NCBI GenBank assembly: GCA_018242605.1
Contig: JAFEBP010000004.1
Span: 186,001-250,000 of the forward strand
Length of the DNA: 64,000 nt
From: Planctomycetota bacterium
GTDB taxonomy: Bacteria; Planctomycetota; Phycisphaerae; Phycisphaerales; UBA1924
Reading direction: 5' to 3'
Position 1 is the first letter of the stretch, and each line of letters begins with the position of its first letter. A model generated the notes under the pieces. The model was not told the DNA's origin. It saw only the letters and a list, made by a program, of their open reading frames with translations, and made no database searches. The translations under genes were made by a program, and so were the position numbers. Shown piece after piece: positions 25,426 through 34,432 of the stretch.

Positions 25426-27048
25426 CTATCCGGCCAGTTCCTCGGCGTCCTGCGTGGCGCGGAGAACTTCGTCGACTGTGGTGAGGCCGGTGGCGGCCTT
25501 CTGCATGCCGTCGCTGCGCATGCTCTGGTATTCGGGTCCGACGAGCTTGAGCAGTTCCATCGTGCTGGCGCGGCGGCTCATCGCCTGGCGGAGCAGGCCG
25601 TTGGTGAGCATGAACTCGAAGAAGCCGATACGGCCGCGCATGCCCTTGCCGCCGCATTTCTCGCAGCCGGCGCCGCGCCAGGCCTGGCCGCCCTCGAACA
25701 TGCCGATTTCGTTGGGGGCGATGCGGTGGCGGACTTCCTCGGGCACGGGGATGCGCTGCTTGCACGTCTGGCAGAGCTTGCGGCCCAGACGCTGGGCCAG
25801 GACACCCTCGAGCACGCTGGCGAGCAGGAAGGGCTCGATGCCCATGTCGAGCAGGCGGCCCACGGCGCTGGAGGCGTTGTTGGTGTGGAGGGTGCTGAAG
25901 AGCAAGTGGCCGGTGAGAGCGGCGCGGACGCTGATCTCGGCGGTCTCGAAGTCGCGGATTTCGCCGACCATGATGACGTCGGGGTCCTGGCGGAGGATGC
26001 TCCGCAGGCCGTCGGCGAATCCCAGACCACGCTTGGGGTTCACGGGGATCTGGTTGACGCCGGAGAGTTCGTACTCGACCGGGTCTTCGATGGTGATGAT
26101 CTTGAGGGTGGGGTCGTAGAGCTTGGTGAGGGCGGCGTAGAGCGTCGTGGTCTTGCCGCTGCCGGTGGGGCCGGTGACCAGGGCCATGCCGTGGGGCAGG
26201 TCGATGAGTTTCTGCATCGAACCGCGGTCTCGCTCGCGCATGCCCAGGGTGGCGAGGTCGAGGGTGATGGCTTCCTTGTCGAGGATGCGCATCACGACGC
26301 TCTCGCCGTAGAGCGTGGGGACGGTGCTGACGCGGATGTCGATCTTGCGGCCCTCGAAACGCAGGGAGATGTGGCCGTCCTGCGGGGCGTAGCGCTCGGC
26401 GATGTTCATGCCGGCCATGATCTTGACACGGCTGGTGATGGCGGGCTGGAGCTGCTTGGGCGGGGGCTCCTGCTCCACGAGCACGCCGTCGATGCGGTAC
26501 TTGACGGCGAGCTTCTTCTCGAAGGGCTCGACGTGCACGTCGCTGGCGCGGGCGCGGATGGCTTCCAGGATGACGAGGTTGACCAGGTTGATCAGCGACG
26601 GCTGCTCCGCCATGCGGTGCAGGTCGTCGGCCTCGATCGCTTCAAGGTTGCTGACCAGTTCCTCTTCGGCGCTGCCGCCTCCGAGCCGCGCGGCCATCTG
26701 CGCGGCGGTGATGCCGTAGAGCTCGCGCATCAGTTCGGCGAAGATCTCGCGGGTGGCGCCGACGCGTTTGACGGGCTTGCCGGAGAAGACTGCTACTTCG
26801 TCGCCGGCGGCGAAGTCGGTGGGGTCCATCATCGCGACGAGGAGCTTGTGGCCCTCGAAGGCGTAGGGGATGGCACGGAGGCGCACGGCCTGTTCGGCGG
26901 TGAGCAAAGCGGCCGCGCCCGAGTCCGGGCGCGGCTTCTGCGTGAGCGTGGGCGTAGGGGGCTTAGCGGGCTTTTCGGCTTCGCCGTTTCGGTGTGGCTC
27001 GCCGACCGCCGGGATAGGTGGTGTTGCGGTTGTTTGATCGCTCGTCAC
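25426..27048 (-). CDS. gspE: Type II secretion ATPase GspE
   Basis: This is the assembly ATPase at the cytoplasmic face, 540 residues from a GTG start overlapping the upstream stop (GTGA). Walker A is GPTGSGKT (293-300), the Asp box ITIEDPVEY (318-326), Walker B DVIMVGEIRD (357-366), and the His box LLFSTLHTNNA (382-392). A zinc tetracysteine is formed by C426/C429 (CQTC) and C462/C465 (CEKC). The N-terminal N1E/GspII region (~45-130) carries YAFEGHKLLVAMMDPTD. All catalytic features are intact. GspF follows 10 bp downstream. Confidence 0.95.
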   Translation of the reverse strand: MTSDQTTATPPIPAVGEPHRNGEAEKPAKPPTPTLTQKPRPDSGAAALLTAEQAVRLRAIPYAFEGHKLLVAMMDPTDFAAGDEVAVFSGKPVKRVGATREIFAELMRELYGITAAQMAARLGGGSAEEELVSNLEAIEADDLHRMAEQPSLINLVNLVILEAIRARASDVHVEPFEKKLAVKYRIDGVLVEQEPPPKQLQPAITSRVKIMAGMNIAERYAPQDGHISLRFEGRKIDIRVSTVPTLYGESVVMRILDKEAITLDLATLGMRERDRGSMQKLIDLPHGMALVTGPTGSGKTTTLYAALTKLYDPTLKIITIEDPVEYELSGVNQIPVNPKRGLGFADGLRSILRQDPDVIMVGEIRDFETAEISVRAALTGHLLFSTLHTNNASSAVGRLLDMGIEPFLLASVLEGVLAQRLGRKLCQTCKQRIPVPEEVRHRIAPNEIGMFEGGQAWRGAGCEKCGGKGMRGRIGFFEFMLTNGLLRQAMSRRASTMELLKLVGPEYQSMRSDGMQKAATGLTTVDEVLRATQDAEELAG

Positions 27049-28280
27049 TTCGCTTCTTGCTCCTGATCCTCAAGGTCGGGCATGAACTCCGCCATCGGGT
27101 TCATGGGCTCCACCTTCTTCTCTGGAAGGCGGGACTTCTGATCCGCCGTGAGGATCGATTCGAGTTTTTCCTTCGTCTTGTCGTCGAGTTCCTTGCGTGC
27201 GTCGCGGGCCTGCTTGGCGGGATCATTGGGGTCCCCGCCGCCCATCATTCCCTGCATCATCACCATCACGGATCCGCCGGCCTTGTCTTCGCGTTCCTCG
27301 GTGGCCCTGGCCCACTTCTCGTTGCACACCGCCAGGTCACGCTGGTAGCCTTCCCGCAGCGTCGTGAGTGATTCCTTCTGCTCCGAGGAAAGATCCTTGA
27401 AGCCCAACGCCGCGTCGAACAGCTTGTCGGTGTGCGATGGCTTATATACGCGGGGGAAGGAGCGGCGTTTCACCTCGGTTTCGAAGCGGGCCCGTGCGTC
27501 TTCGGCCATCATCGGGGCGAGTTGGCGGGCGGCGGTGCGGTTGAGATCCCGCACCTCCTTGGCGCCGTCGTAGAACTTGCGCATCATCTCCTCGATCTTC
27601 TTCATGTCGAACATGCCCTCGCCCTCGAACATGTTCTTCTGGGATTCTTCGGCGGCCTTCATGAAGGCAACCAGGAGCTTGTCGACGTCGAGTTCCCACC
27701 GCTCCAACGTGTCTGTAAACTCGGCATTGCCGGCGGGGGCCGACTTGGTCTTTTCCACCACCGCGATGAGATCGACCGCGGAGCCGCTGACGAAGCCGAA
27801 GCGAAGCCCCTGCTCGCGGCGGCGGTAGCGTTCGACCTTGACCCACTTGTCGGCCTGGGCTTCGGTGAGGATCGCCTTGAGATCGTTGAAGAACCCTTTT
27901 TCTAGTTCCTGGCCTTTCTTGGCCATTTCCTGGCTCAAGACCTTGATGTCTTTCTGGTATGCCTGGAAATCTCCGTCTCGCATCTTCTCGACAGATGCCT
28001 GCATCTTGGCTTGAAAGTCCTTCATGAGAGCGCGCGTGGCGGTCTGGTTGCCTTCGAGCAGGGTGGTGGCGGTCTCCTTCTGGTCCTTGTCGAGGCCGAG
28101 GATCTTGGCGTACGCGTCCAGACCGCGCTTTGTGATGGAGTCGGGAATGGAGCCATTAGCGCCCATGCCGCCGAACATCGCCTGGGCGTGCGCGAACGGC
28201 GACCAGCAGAGGATCAGCACCGCCGCCACCAGCACCCCGACAATTACCCTAACGCCCGAACGACTCGCGCGCCTCACCAT
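27045..28280 (-). CDS. Exported LTxxQ/Spy-like helical protein, first gene of the T2SS operon
   Basis: The chosen start is the ATG at 28278-28280, 8 nt after an AAGGAG (28289-28294); a frame opening further upstream has no such site. The 411-residue protein has a signal peptide ending in PFAHAQA, then helical segments rich in K/E/Q. Repeated motifs of the LTxxQ type are seen (LTEAQADKWVKVERYR, LSSEQKESLTTL, LTADQKSRL), as in Spy/CpxP-like periplasmic chaperones, but the protein is three times longer. Its stop overlaps the gspE start, so it is translationally coupled to the secretion ATPase. A role as a periplasmic chaperone for T2SS substrates is a guess from motif and position. Confidence 0.7.
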   Translation of the reverse strand: MVRRASRSGVRVIVGVLVAAVLILCWSPFAHAQAMFGGMGANGSIPDSITKRGLDAYAKILGLDKDQKETATTLLEGNQTATRALMKDFQAKMQASVEKMRDGDFQAYQKDIKVLSQEMAKKGQELEKGFFNDLKAILTEAQADKWVKVERYRRREQGLRFGFVSGSAVDLIAVVEKTKSAPAGNAEFTDTLERWELDVDKLLVAFMKAAEESQKNMFEGEGMFDMKKIEEMMRKFYDGAKEVRDLNRTAARQLAPMMAEDARARFETEVKRRSFPRVYKPSHTDKLFDAALGFKDLSSEQKESLTTLREGYQRDLAVCNEKWARATEEREDKAGGSVMVMMQGMMGGGDPNDPAKQARDARKELDDKTKEKLESILTADQKSRLPEKKVEPMNPMAEFMPDLEDQEQEAK

Positions 28281-28830
28281 GATTCTGACTCCTTGTGAAT
28301 CCATCTTGATACGCACCTTCCCCGACCACAGTATCACACCAGGGTCACGGTGCTCGCGACCTAGCTACGCCGCGGCGGGTGCATTTCTTGCATGATGGCG
28401 TCTGCGGCGCAGCGGCGGTGATTCTGCGGTCACAACGGGACGGACTGAACAGTGCGGATGGAGGAGTGAATACTCCACCGGATTGCGGGAGCACTCGCGA
28501 TGTCAATTCTCAACCAGAATCCAATCAAAATACGAATAAATTCGGGCATGTGGTCACTCGGTTGGGGCGCGATTAAGGCCTATAACTCAGTTTCAGTTAG
28601 GCGCGAGCATCGGTCCTGCGACGGTCATGAATCGTCACGGCTTTGTCAAATCCGCGGCCCGATAGCATCGTTCCTGTTGTCTGTGGCGTACATTGTTCGG
28701 GTGGGGGATCTCGAATGATCCCGTTCGCCTCGGAGCCTGCAATGAAGGCGCTCCGTGGTCGATATCCCTGTGGGAGCCCCGAGGCGTCCACGTCGGCCCG
28801 TGCATCCATTTTCGTCGAAGGAATCGCGCG
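28281..28830. other. Divergent intergenic region between T2SS and envelope operons
   Basis: This 550-bp non-coding region should hold the promoters of two large operons that leave in opposite directions. A GATACT-like -10 on the minus strand (28330-28335) lies about 50 bp before the T2SS start, but no good -35 pairs with it. The part near 28505-28560 is AT-richer than its surroundings. On the plus side AAGGA near 28818 precedes the ATG at 28831. No RNA gene or repeat was recognised. Confidence 0.45.
28289..28294 (-). promoter_or_regulatory. Shine-Dalgarno deciding the first T2SS operon start
   Basis: AAGGAG on the minus strand sits 8 nt before the ATG at 28280. It rules in the start MVRRASRSG rather than an upstream Met at 28337, which has no such site. 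It is one of the few strong Shine-Dalgarno sites in the window. Confidence 0.6.
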
Positions 28831-31800
28831 ATGACCATCGGGGGCAACCCGCACGACAGCACGCATGACGCACGCTCGGTGCTCGCGCCGATGATCGCCT
28901 CGCTCAAGCGGGTGAGGTCGGCCGCGCGGACGCAGCTGGTGACGCAACGCGGGCTGTGGTTGATCGCGGCGGCGGTGGTGGCGGCGCTGGCGCTGGGCGC
29001 GGCGGATTACATGCTGCGGCTGCCGATGGCGATCCGCGTGCTGCATCTGGCGGCGGGCGTGTGCGTGCTGGCGGTGTGGTTCAAGCGGTGGGTGGCGCCG
29101 GCGATCGGGTTCAAGCCGTCGCTGACGGACGTTGCGCTGCGATTGGAGCGGCTGGAACCCGCGAAGGGCGCCGGGCTAACGGGCGTCCTTGCGTCGGGGC
29201 TTGAGTTGGCGGATCGCCCCGCGGACACGGGCACGCAGCGGGAACTGCAGGGGTTTGTCGCCGCGTCGGCGGCGGAGCGGTATTCGACGTTCATCCGCAC
29301 GGCCCGGTTCTTTGACCGGCGGCTGCTGGTGCGCAGCGTTGGCGCCCTGGTGCTCGCGGCGGCGCCGATCGCGGCGCTGATGGCGCTGGCTCCATCGCAT
29401 CTGCGCATCGGCGCGGCGCGGACGCTGACGCCGTGGGCGGATGTGTCGTGGCCGAAGCGTACCGGAGTGGTGGATGTCGGAGCGCCGGTGGCGCATCCAC
29501 GGGGCACGGCGCTGGCACTGCGGGCGCTGCTGACGCGATCGGACCGGGCGGCGGCGAAGACGGACATCACGCTTTCGTACCGGCTCGTGGCCGATGGGCG
29601 GAGCGGGCCCGAGCAGCGGGTGCGGATGACGCCGCAGAACAAAGCCGCGGAGACGGCGGCGTCGGACGGGTCGACGGTGAGCGGCGACTTGTTCGAGCGG
29701 CTGCTTGACCCCGACGCGATCGCGGTGTCGGACGCGAAGGCGGACACAAAAGTCTCGCTGGAGTACTGGTTCAAGACCTCGGACGACGAAACCACGCCGC
29801 GACGGGTGCTGATTGTGCAGCCGCCGGCGATCGTGACGGCGAACGCGTCGGTGACACCGCCGGCGTACGCGACGCCGTACCTGGCGAGCAAGGCAGAGTC
29901 CAAGAGCGGGGAGTGGCTGGTGGGCGACCGCAACATCGGTCCGGGTGCGCCGCAGCGGGGCATCGTGGGGCCGGTGCTGGCGGGATCGAAGGTGGAACTG
30001 TCGTTCACGTTCAACAAGGCGCTGCCGAAGCTGAGCGAACTGCCGGGCGCAGAGTCGGCGCAGGCGGGCAAGTGGGCGGCTGAGTTCTTCCCGGGAGTTG
30101 ATTCGGAGTCGGACGTGACGGTTCGGGCGGTTGAGAACCAGGGCTTTGCGCTGTCGTTCACGGCGCAGCATTCGGTGCGGCTGCCGATCCTGCTGAAAGA
30201 TGAGTACGGGATCGCGGCGACGGACGACTTCGCGGTGCGGATCGAAGTGCTGGAGGATCGCCCCCCCACCGCCAACGTGATCGAGCCGTCGCAGGATGAG
30301 TCGGTGCTGCCGACGGCGGCGGTGCGGGTGGCGGGCGAGGGACGCGACGATGTGGCGCTGCGCGAGGTGGCGATCGAATCAACCACGGCGCGGCCTCCGA
30401 AAGACTCCGCGGGCGCGCCCCCGACGGCGGAAGGGAATCCGCAGCGGCTGGTGTCGGCGAACGCGCAGAGCGCGGCGGTGGCGGTGGCGGGCGGGGCGGA
30501 AGTGCCGAACTCGACGACGCTGGTGCGTGCGGCGACAACGCTTGATCTGTCGCCGCTGAAACTGAACCCGGGCGATGAGGTGTGGCTGACGACGCTGGCG
30601 TCGGACGTGTTCGAACTCAAGGGCGAAGCGCGGGCGCCGGTGGTGTCGGCGAGGCGACGGCTGCGGATCATCTCCGAGGGCGAGTTGGTGGAGCAGGTGC
30701 GGGCCGAACTCTCGGCTCTGCGCGAGGCGGCGAAGCGGGCGGAGCAGGAGCAGTCCAAGGTGTCTACGCGTTCGCAGGAGGCCGCGGCGAACGATCGTGC
30801 CGCGGCGGAGATGGCGCCGCGGCAGGACGCGGTGACGGATCGGCTGCGGCCGATGCAGGAGGCCGTGCAGCGGCTGAGCAAGCGGGTTGATCGCAACCGC
30901 ATGAACGACAAGGCGCTCGAGGGCGTGCTCAAGGACGCGGGCGAACTGGTGGAGGCGGCGGGCAAGGAGTCGTCCAAGGCGTCGGACGCTCTGGACCGGC
31001 TGACCAAACCCGCGGAGAACCGGGCGAACAACCCCGAGGTGAGGAAGGCTGCCGAGGAACTGAACAGCGCGCAGAAGCAGGTTGAAGAAGACCTGTCGCA
31101 GCTGGCGAACATGCTCGACCGCGGGCAGGACGACTGGGCGGTGCGGCGCGCCATCGAGAAGATGCTGGTGGAGCAGAAGCAACTGCGGGCGCAGACCAAG
31201 GCGGCGGGCGAAGCCAGCCAGGGCAAGAAGTCCACGGAGCTGACGGAGAAAGAGAAGGAAGAACGGGCGAGGCTGGCCAAGGAGCAGCAGGATCTGGCTC
31301 GCAAGACCAACGCGATGGTGGCGGCGGTAGGCCAGCGTTCGCAGCAGATGCAGCAGTCGGACCCGGCGCAGGCGCAGGCGATGAAGAATGCGGAGCAGAA
31401 GGCCCAGAGCGAGAACCTGGCGAAGAACCAGGAGAAGGCCGCGGAGCAGATCAAGCAGAACAAGACCGGCGACGCGGAGCAGTCGCAGGAGCAGGCCGAG
31501 AGCACGCTGCAATCGATGCTGGAGGAACTGGACAAGAGCCAGCAGCGCCGCGACGAGGCGCTGCGGCGTGTGCTGGCGGACGTGATGGAGTCGATCCGCA
31601 AGCTGGTCGCACGCCAGGAGGCGGAACTGGCGCAGCTGGGGCAGGCCGCGGCGGGGCAACGCGAGCTCAAGGGCCTTGATGCGGCGATGATCACGCTGCA
31701 ACAGAACACGCTGGCGGTGGTGACGACGGTGAAGAGCCAGATGCGCGGCGCGGATTCGCTGGCCTCGCTGCTGACGGGCGCGGGCGAGGCGCAGAGCGCG

Positions 31801-32586
31801 GCGGTGGTGGCTCTGCGGGGCACGCCGCCGGACCAGCCGGAGGCGGACGCGAACGAGCGGATCAGCCTCAAGCGGCTCCGCGACGCGCTGGCCGAGGCTC
31901 AGAAGCTCGAGGAAGACGCGCAGGAACGCGAGGAAGACCGCAAGCGAGGCGAACTGAAGAAGGCGTACAAGGGACTGTTGGAGCTCCAGGTGGTGCTGAC
32001 CGCCGACACCTCGCCGCTGGTGGGCAAGGAACTCAACCGGCGCCAGCGTGCGGACGCCAGGGCGCTGGGCTCGCGGCAGGAAGAGATCCGCGGCAAGATG
32101 GCCGAGCTGCGCGAGAAGACGTCGGAGTTCGCCGAGGTGAAGCTCTTTGATTACGCGCACACGCGGTTCGACGCGGCGGGCAACGCGGCGACCAAGCCGT
32201 TGAACGAGGGCTCCGCCCCGGCGAGCGTTGGACGCGACCAGACATCGATGGTGCGGATCCTGCAGGGGCTCGTGCAGGCGCTGGACGACGCCGAGAAGAA
32301 GAAGGACGACTTCCGCGAGGATGAATCCGAAGGCGAGGGGCAGGGCCAAGGCCAGGGCCAGCAACAGGCCCCGCTGATCCCGCCGATCGCGGAGCTGAAG
32401 CTGCTGCGGGCGATGCAGGCCGAGGCGGCGGACCGGACGCACGCCGCGGCGGACGCGAACAACGACGCGGCGGAGCTCGAGGCCGTGACTACGTTGCAGA
32501 CGGACCTGACGAAGTACGCCAAGGAACTGCTCGAGAAGCTCACGCAGGAGCGTCAAGAGAAGCCGCCGGCCACGGAGCGCAACTGA
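28831..32586 (+). CDS. Large DUF4175-like membrane-anchored coiled-coil protein
   Basis: Started at ATG 28831, preceded by GAAGGAA 8 nt upstream, the protein is 1251 residues; an open frame further upstream is ignored. Two or three N-terminal membrane segments lie within residues ~30-80 and ~160-185 (LWLIAAAVVAALALGAADYM; VLHLAAGVCVLAVWF). A beta-rich domain follows to ~630, then a very long K/E/Q/A-rich coiled coil from ~640 to ~1120 with RMQEAVQRLSKRVD-like heptads, and a Gly-Gln stretch (GEGQGQGQGQQQ) before the end. The layout matches DUF4175-type proteins of unknown function. It is the first gene of a four-gene envelope operon; the next start overlaps its stop (TGATG). Confidence 0.65.
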   Translation: MTIGGNPHDSTHDARSVLAPMIASLKRVRSAARTQLVTQRGLWLIAAAVVAALALGAADYMLRLPMAIRVLHLAAGVCVLAVWFKRWVAPAIGFKPSLTDVALRLERLEPAKGAGLTGVLASGLELADRPADTGTQRELQGFVAASAAERYSTFIRTARFFDRRLLVRSVGALVLAAAPIAALMALAPSHLRIGAARTLTPWADVSWPKRTGVVDVGAPVAHPRGTALALRALLTRSDRAAAKTDITLSYRLVADGRSGPEQRVRMTPQNKAAETAASDGSTVSGDLFERLLDPDAIAVSDAKADTKVSLEYWFKTSDDETTPRRVLIVQPPAIVTANASVTPPAYATPYLASKAESKSGEWLVGDRNIGPGAPQRGIVGPVLAGSKVELSFTFNKALPKLSELPGAESAQAGKWAAEFFPGVDSESDVTVRAVENQGFALSFTAQHSVRLPILLKDEYGIAATDDFAVRIEVLEDRPPTANVIEPSQDESVLPTAAVRVAGEGRDDVALREVAIESTTARPPKDSAGAPPTAEGNPQRLVSANAQSAAVAVAGGAEVPNSTTLVRAATTLDLSPLKLNPGDEVWLTTLASDVFELKGEARAPVVSARRRLRIISEGELVEQVRAELSALREAAKRAEQEQSKVSTRSQEAAANDRAAAEMAPRQDAVTDRLRPMQEAVQRLSKRVDRNRMNDKALEGVLKDAGELVEAAGKESSKASDALDRLTKPAENRANNPEVRKAAEELNSAQKQVEEDLSQLANMLDRGQDDWAVRRAIEKMLVEQKQLRAQTKAAGEASQGKKSTELTEKEKEERARLAKEQQDLARKTNAMVAAVGQRSQQMQQSDPAQAQAMKNAEQKAQSENLAKNQEKAAEQIKQNKTGDAEQSQEQAESTLQSMLEELDKSQQRRDEALRRVLADVMESIRKLVARQEAELAQLGQAAAGQRELKGLDAAMITLQQNTLAVVTTVKSQMRGADSLASLLTGAGEAQSAAVVALRGTPPDQPEADANERISLKRLRDALAEAQKLEEDAQEREEDRKRGELKKAYKGLLELQVVLTADTSPLVGKELNRRQRADARALGSRQEEIRGKMAELREKTSEFAEVKLFDYAHTRFDAAGNAATKPLNEGSAPASVGRDQTSMVRILQGLVQALDDAEKKKDDFREDESEGEGQGQGQGQQQAPLIPPIAELKLLRAMQAEAADRTHAAADANNDAAELEAVTTLQTDLTKYAKELLEKLTQERQEKPPATERN

Positions 32587-33329
32587 TGAAACCGTTCGCA
32601 CTCTCGCGACTGTTGGTGGTGCTGCCCTGGCTGGCGGTGGCGTCGCACGCGCAGCCGCAGCCCCCCACTCCGCCGCCGCCGGCGGAGCCGACGCTGGATG
32701 ATCTGCTCAAGCTCCCCAAAGCGGCGCCCAAAGAGAAGCCCGCCGAGACCAAGCCGGAGGACGCGACCGCAGACAAGGCGGCGCAGAAACCCGCGCCGCC
32801 GGTGGATCCGGCCAAGGCGGAGCTGGACCGCCAACTGTCCGAGCAGGCGGCGAAGGATGACTTCGAGGAGGCCGTGAGCCTGATGGAGCAGAGCACCGAG
32901 CGTCTCTCTCGCTCCGGGGATGCGGGCGTCGACACGCAGCGGCTCCAGAAGCAGACGCTCGATCGGTTGGACAAGCTCATCGACATGGCCAAGAAACAGA
33001 AAAGCAAGAGCAAGTCCAAGAGCAAGAGCAAGCAGAACTCGGATTCACAGAGCCAGAGCCAGCAGCAGCAATCCAGCCAATCGCAACAACAACAGCAGCA
33101 GCAACAGTCGCAGCAGGCGCAGGGCGGGGCGAACACACCGCTCAACCCCGACGGCAAACTCAACCCGCCGCCGGGCGCGGGGGCGGCGTGGGGCGGGCTG
33201 CCCGAGCGGCTGCGTGATGCGCTGATGCAGGGGTCGGGGGACAAGGTGAGCTCCACGTGGGAGTCTCTGACTCGCGAGTACTACAAGCGGTTGGCGGAGC
33301 AGGCCCCGGGCGAAGGAGCCCCGCGATGA
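32586..33329 (+). CDS. Exported protein with Lys/Ser and Gln-rich low-complexity region
   Basis: The 247-residue protein has a signal peptide (LLVVLPWLAVASHAQ), a Pro/Lys-rich linker, a short helical middle (DDFEEAVSLMEQSTERLSRS), then a striking low-complexity run of alternating K/S followed by Q/S (residues ~138-180). The C-terminal 60 residues (ERLRDALMQGSGDKVSSTWE) look folded. The same ending, LR..L..G.GD.VS..WE..TR.YYKRLAE, is known from planctomycete exported proteins of unknown role. The gene overlaps both neighbours by a base or more. Confidence 0.65.
   Translation: MKPFALSRLLVVLPWLAVASHAQPQPPTPPPPAEPTLDDLLKLPKAAPKEKPAETKPEDATADKAAQKPAPPVDPAKAELDRQLSEQAAKDDFEEAVSLMEQSTERLSRSGDAGVDTQRLQKQTLDRLDKLIDMAKKQKSKSKSKSKSKQNSDSQSQSQQQQSSQSQQQQQQQQSQQAQGGANTPLNPDGKLNPPPGAGAAWGGLPERLRDALMQGSGDKVSSTWESLTREYYKRLAEQAPGEGAPR
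33000..33122 (+). repeat. Coding microsatellite-like tract (K/S then Q codons)
   Basis: Within the exported protein gene a run of agcaag-type hexamers (about 33000-33035) is followed by cagcag/caacaa-rich triplets to about 33120. Mixed CAG/CAA and TCC/TCG codons suggest the peptide composition is kept rather than the DNA repeat. Still, the tract is a candidate for length variation. Confidence 0.6.
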
Positions 33330-34432
33330 ACAGCCGCAACGCGTGGTTCGCGGCGGGGTTGGCGTCGAGCCTGCTCTGCGGCGGATGGACGAACGTGCCG
33401 AGGGAGTTGTGGCAGCCCGAGGCGCCCAAGCCGCGGCCCGCGGGGGTTCCGGAATCGGCGGCGAACAACCCGATCGCGGACGAAATCACACCTCAGGCCG
33501 AGCGGGCCATCGCCAAGGGGCTGGCGGCGCTGGCCCGGTCGCAGAACGCGGATGGCTCGTTCGGCGAGGCGCAGATGGGGCGGAACGTCGCGGTCACCGC
33601 GCTGGCGTGCATCGCGATGATGGGCGACGGCAACCTGCCCGGACGCGGCGCGTACGGAGAGGTGGTCTCCAAGGGGCTTGAGTACATCCTCAAGAACGCC
33701 TCGGAGAGCGGGCTGATCGCGACGCCAAACGCCACGAGCCCGATGTATGGTCATGGGTTCGCCACGCTCTTCCTGGGCGAGGTGTACGGCATGACGCAGG
33801 GCGGAGGAGACTCGGACCTGACGGACCGCGTGCACCGTGCGCTGCTGCGGGCCGTGCAGTTGATCGAGAAGTCGCAGAACGATGAAGGGGGCTGGCGGTA
33901 CAACCCGGTGGCGTTTGACGCCGACGCGAGCGTGACCATCTGCCAGATCATGGCGCTGCGGTCGGCTCGCAACGCGGGGCTTGAAGTCTCGAAGAAAACG
34001 ATCGACAACGCGGTGCAGTACGTCCGGAGCCTGCAGAATCCGGACGGGGGTTTTCGCTACCAGGCGCCGGGGGGGCCCAGCGCCTGGCCTCGCTCGGCGG
34101 CGGGCGTGGCGAGCCTGTACTACGCGGGCATCTACGAAGACCGCGTGATCGACGACGGGATCAAGTATCTGTTCGCCAACGCGATGCCCGGGCGGGGGGA
34201 GGGGCAGCAGATCCACTTCTTCTACGGTCACTACTACGCGGTGCAGGCGATGTTTCTGGCGGGCGGGGAGTCGTGGTCGAAGTGGTGGCCGGAGATCCGT
34301 CGCGTGCTTCTGACGATGCAGGATGACCGGGGGTATTGGGACGATCAGAGCGCCGGCCGTGACTACGGCACGGCGATGGGCCTCATCATCATGCAAATGC
34401 CCAAGCGGTATCTGCCGATCTTCCAGAAATGA
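33326..34432 (+). CDS. Terpenoid-toroid (prenyltransferase/squalene-oxidase repeat) protein
   Basis: Started at the ATG overlapping the upstream stop (33326), the protein is 368 residues. It has an N-terminal signal peptide (WFAAGLASSLLCGGW). The mature part has repeated alpha-toroid blocks: LARSQNADGSFGEAQMG, LIEKSQNDEGGWRYNP, VRSLQNPDGGFRYQ and MQDDRGYWDDQSAGRDYGTA, each a helix pair with a Q-D/N-G-G-W/F turn. This is the fold of squalene cyclases and prenyltransferase beta subunits, but the exported location and the absence of a DCTAE-type cyclase motif point to a binding or structural role in the envelope. Third gene of the operon. Confidence 0.8.
   Translation: MNSRNAWFAAGLASSLLCGGWTNVPRELWQPEAPKPRPAGVPESAANNPIADEITPQAERAIAKGLAALARSQNADGSFGEAQMGRNVAVTALACIAMMGDGNLPGRGAYGEVVSKGLEYILKNASESGLIATPNATSPMYGHGFATLFLGEVYGMTQGGGDSDLTDRVHRALLRAVQLIEKSQNDEGGWRYNPVAFDADASVTICQIMALRSARNAGLEVSKKTIDNAVQYVRSLQNPDGGFRYQAPGGPSAWPRSAAGVASLYYAGIYEDRVIDDGIKYLFANAMPGRGEGQQIHFFYGHYYAVQAMFLAGGESWSKWWPEIRRVLLTMQDDRGYWDDQSAGRDYGTAMGLIIMQMPKRYLPIFQK

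Noticed and set aside
25414..27066. 550-residue plus-strand frame across gspE
   Set aside because: Antisense of gspE, which has complete Walker, Asp, His and Cys motifs.
29007..31871. 954-residue minus-strand open frame, Ser/Ala-rich
   Set aside because: Another antisense frame of the same gene with Ser-runs typical of reversed GC-rich codons. No signal, no Shine-Dalgarno, no recognisable fold.
30379..32601. 740-residue minus-strand open frame opposite the DUF4175-like gene
   Set aside because: It is the antisense of a long coiled-coil gene in GC-rich DNA. Its composition is dominated by Leu/Arg/His/Gln, with no domain, start signal or neighbour logic.
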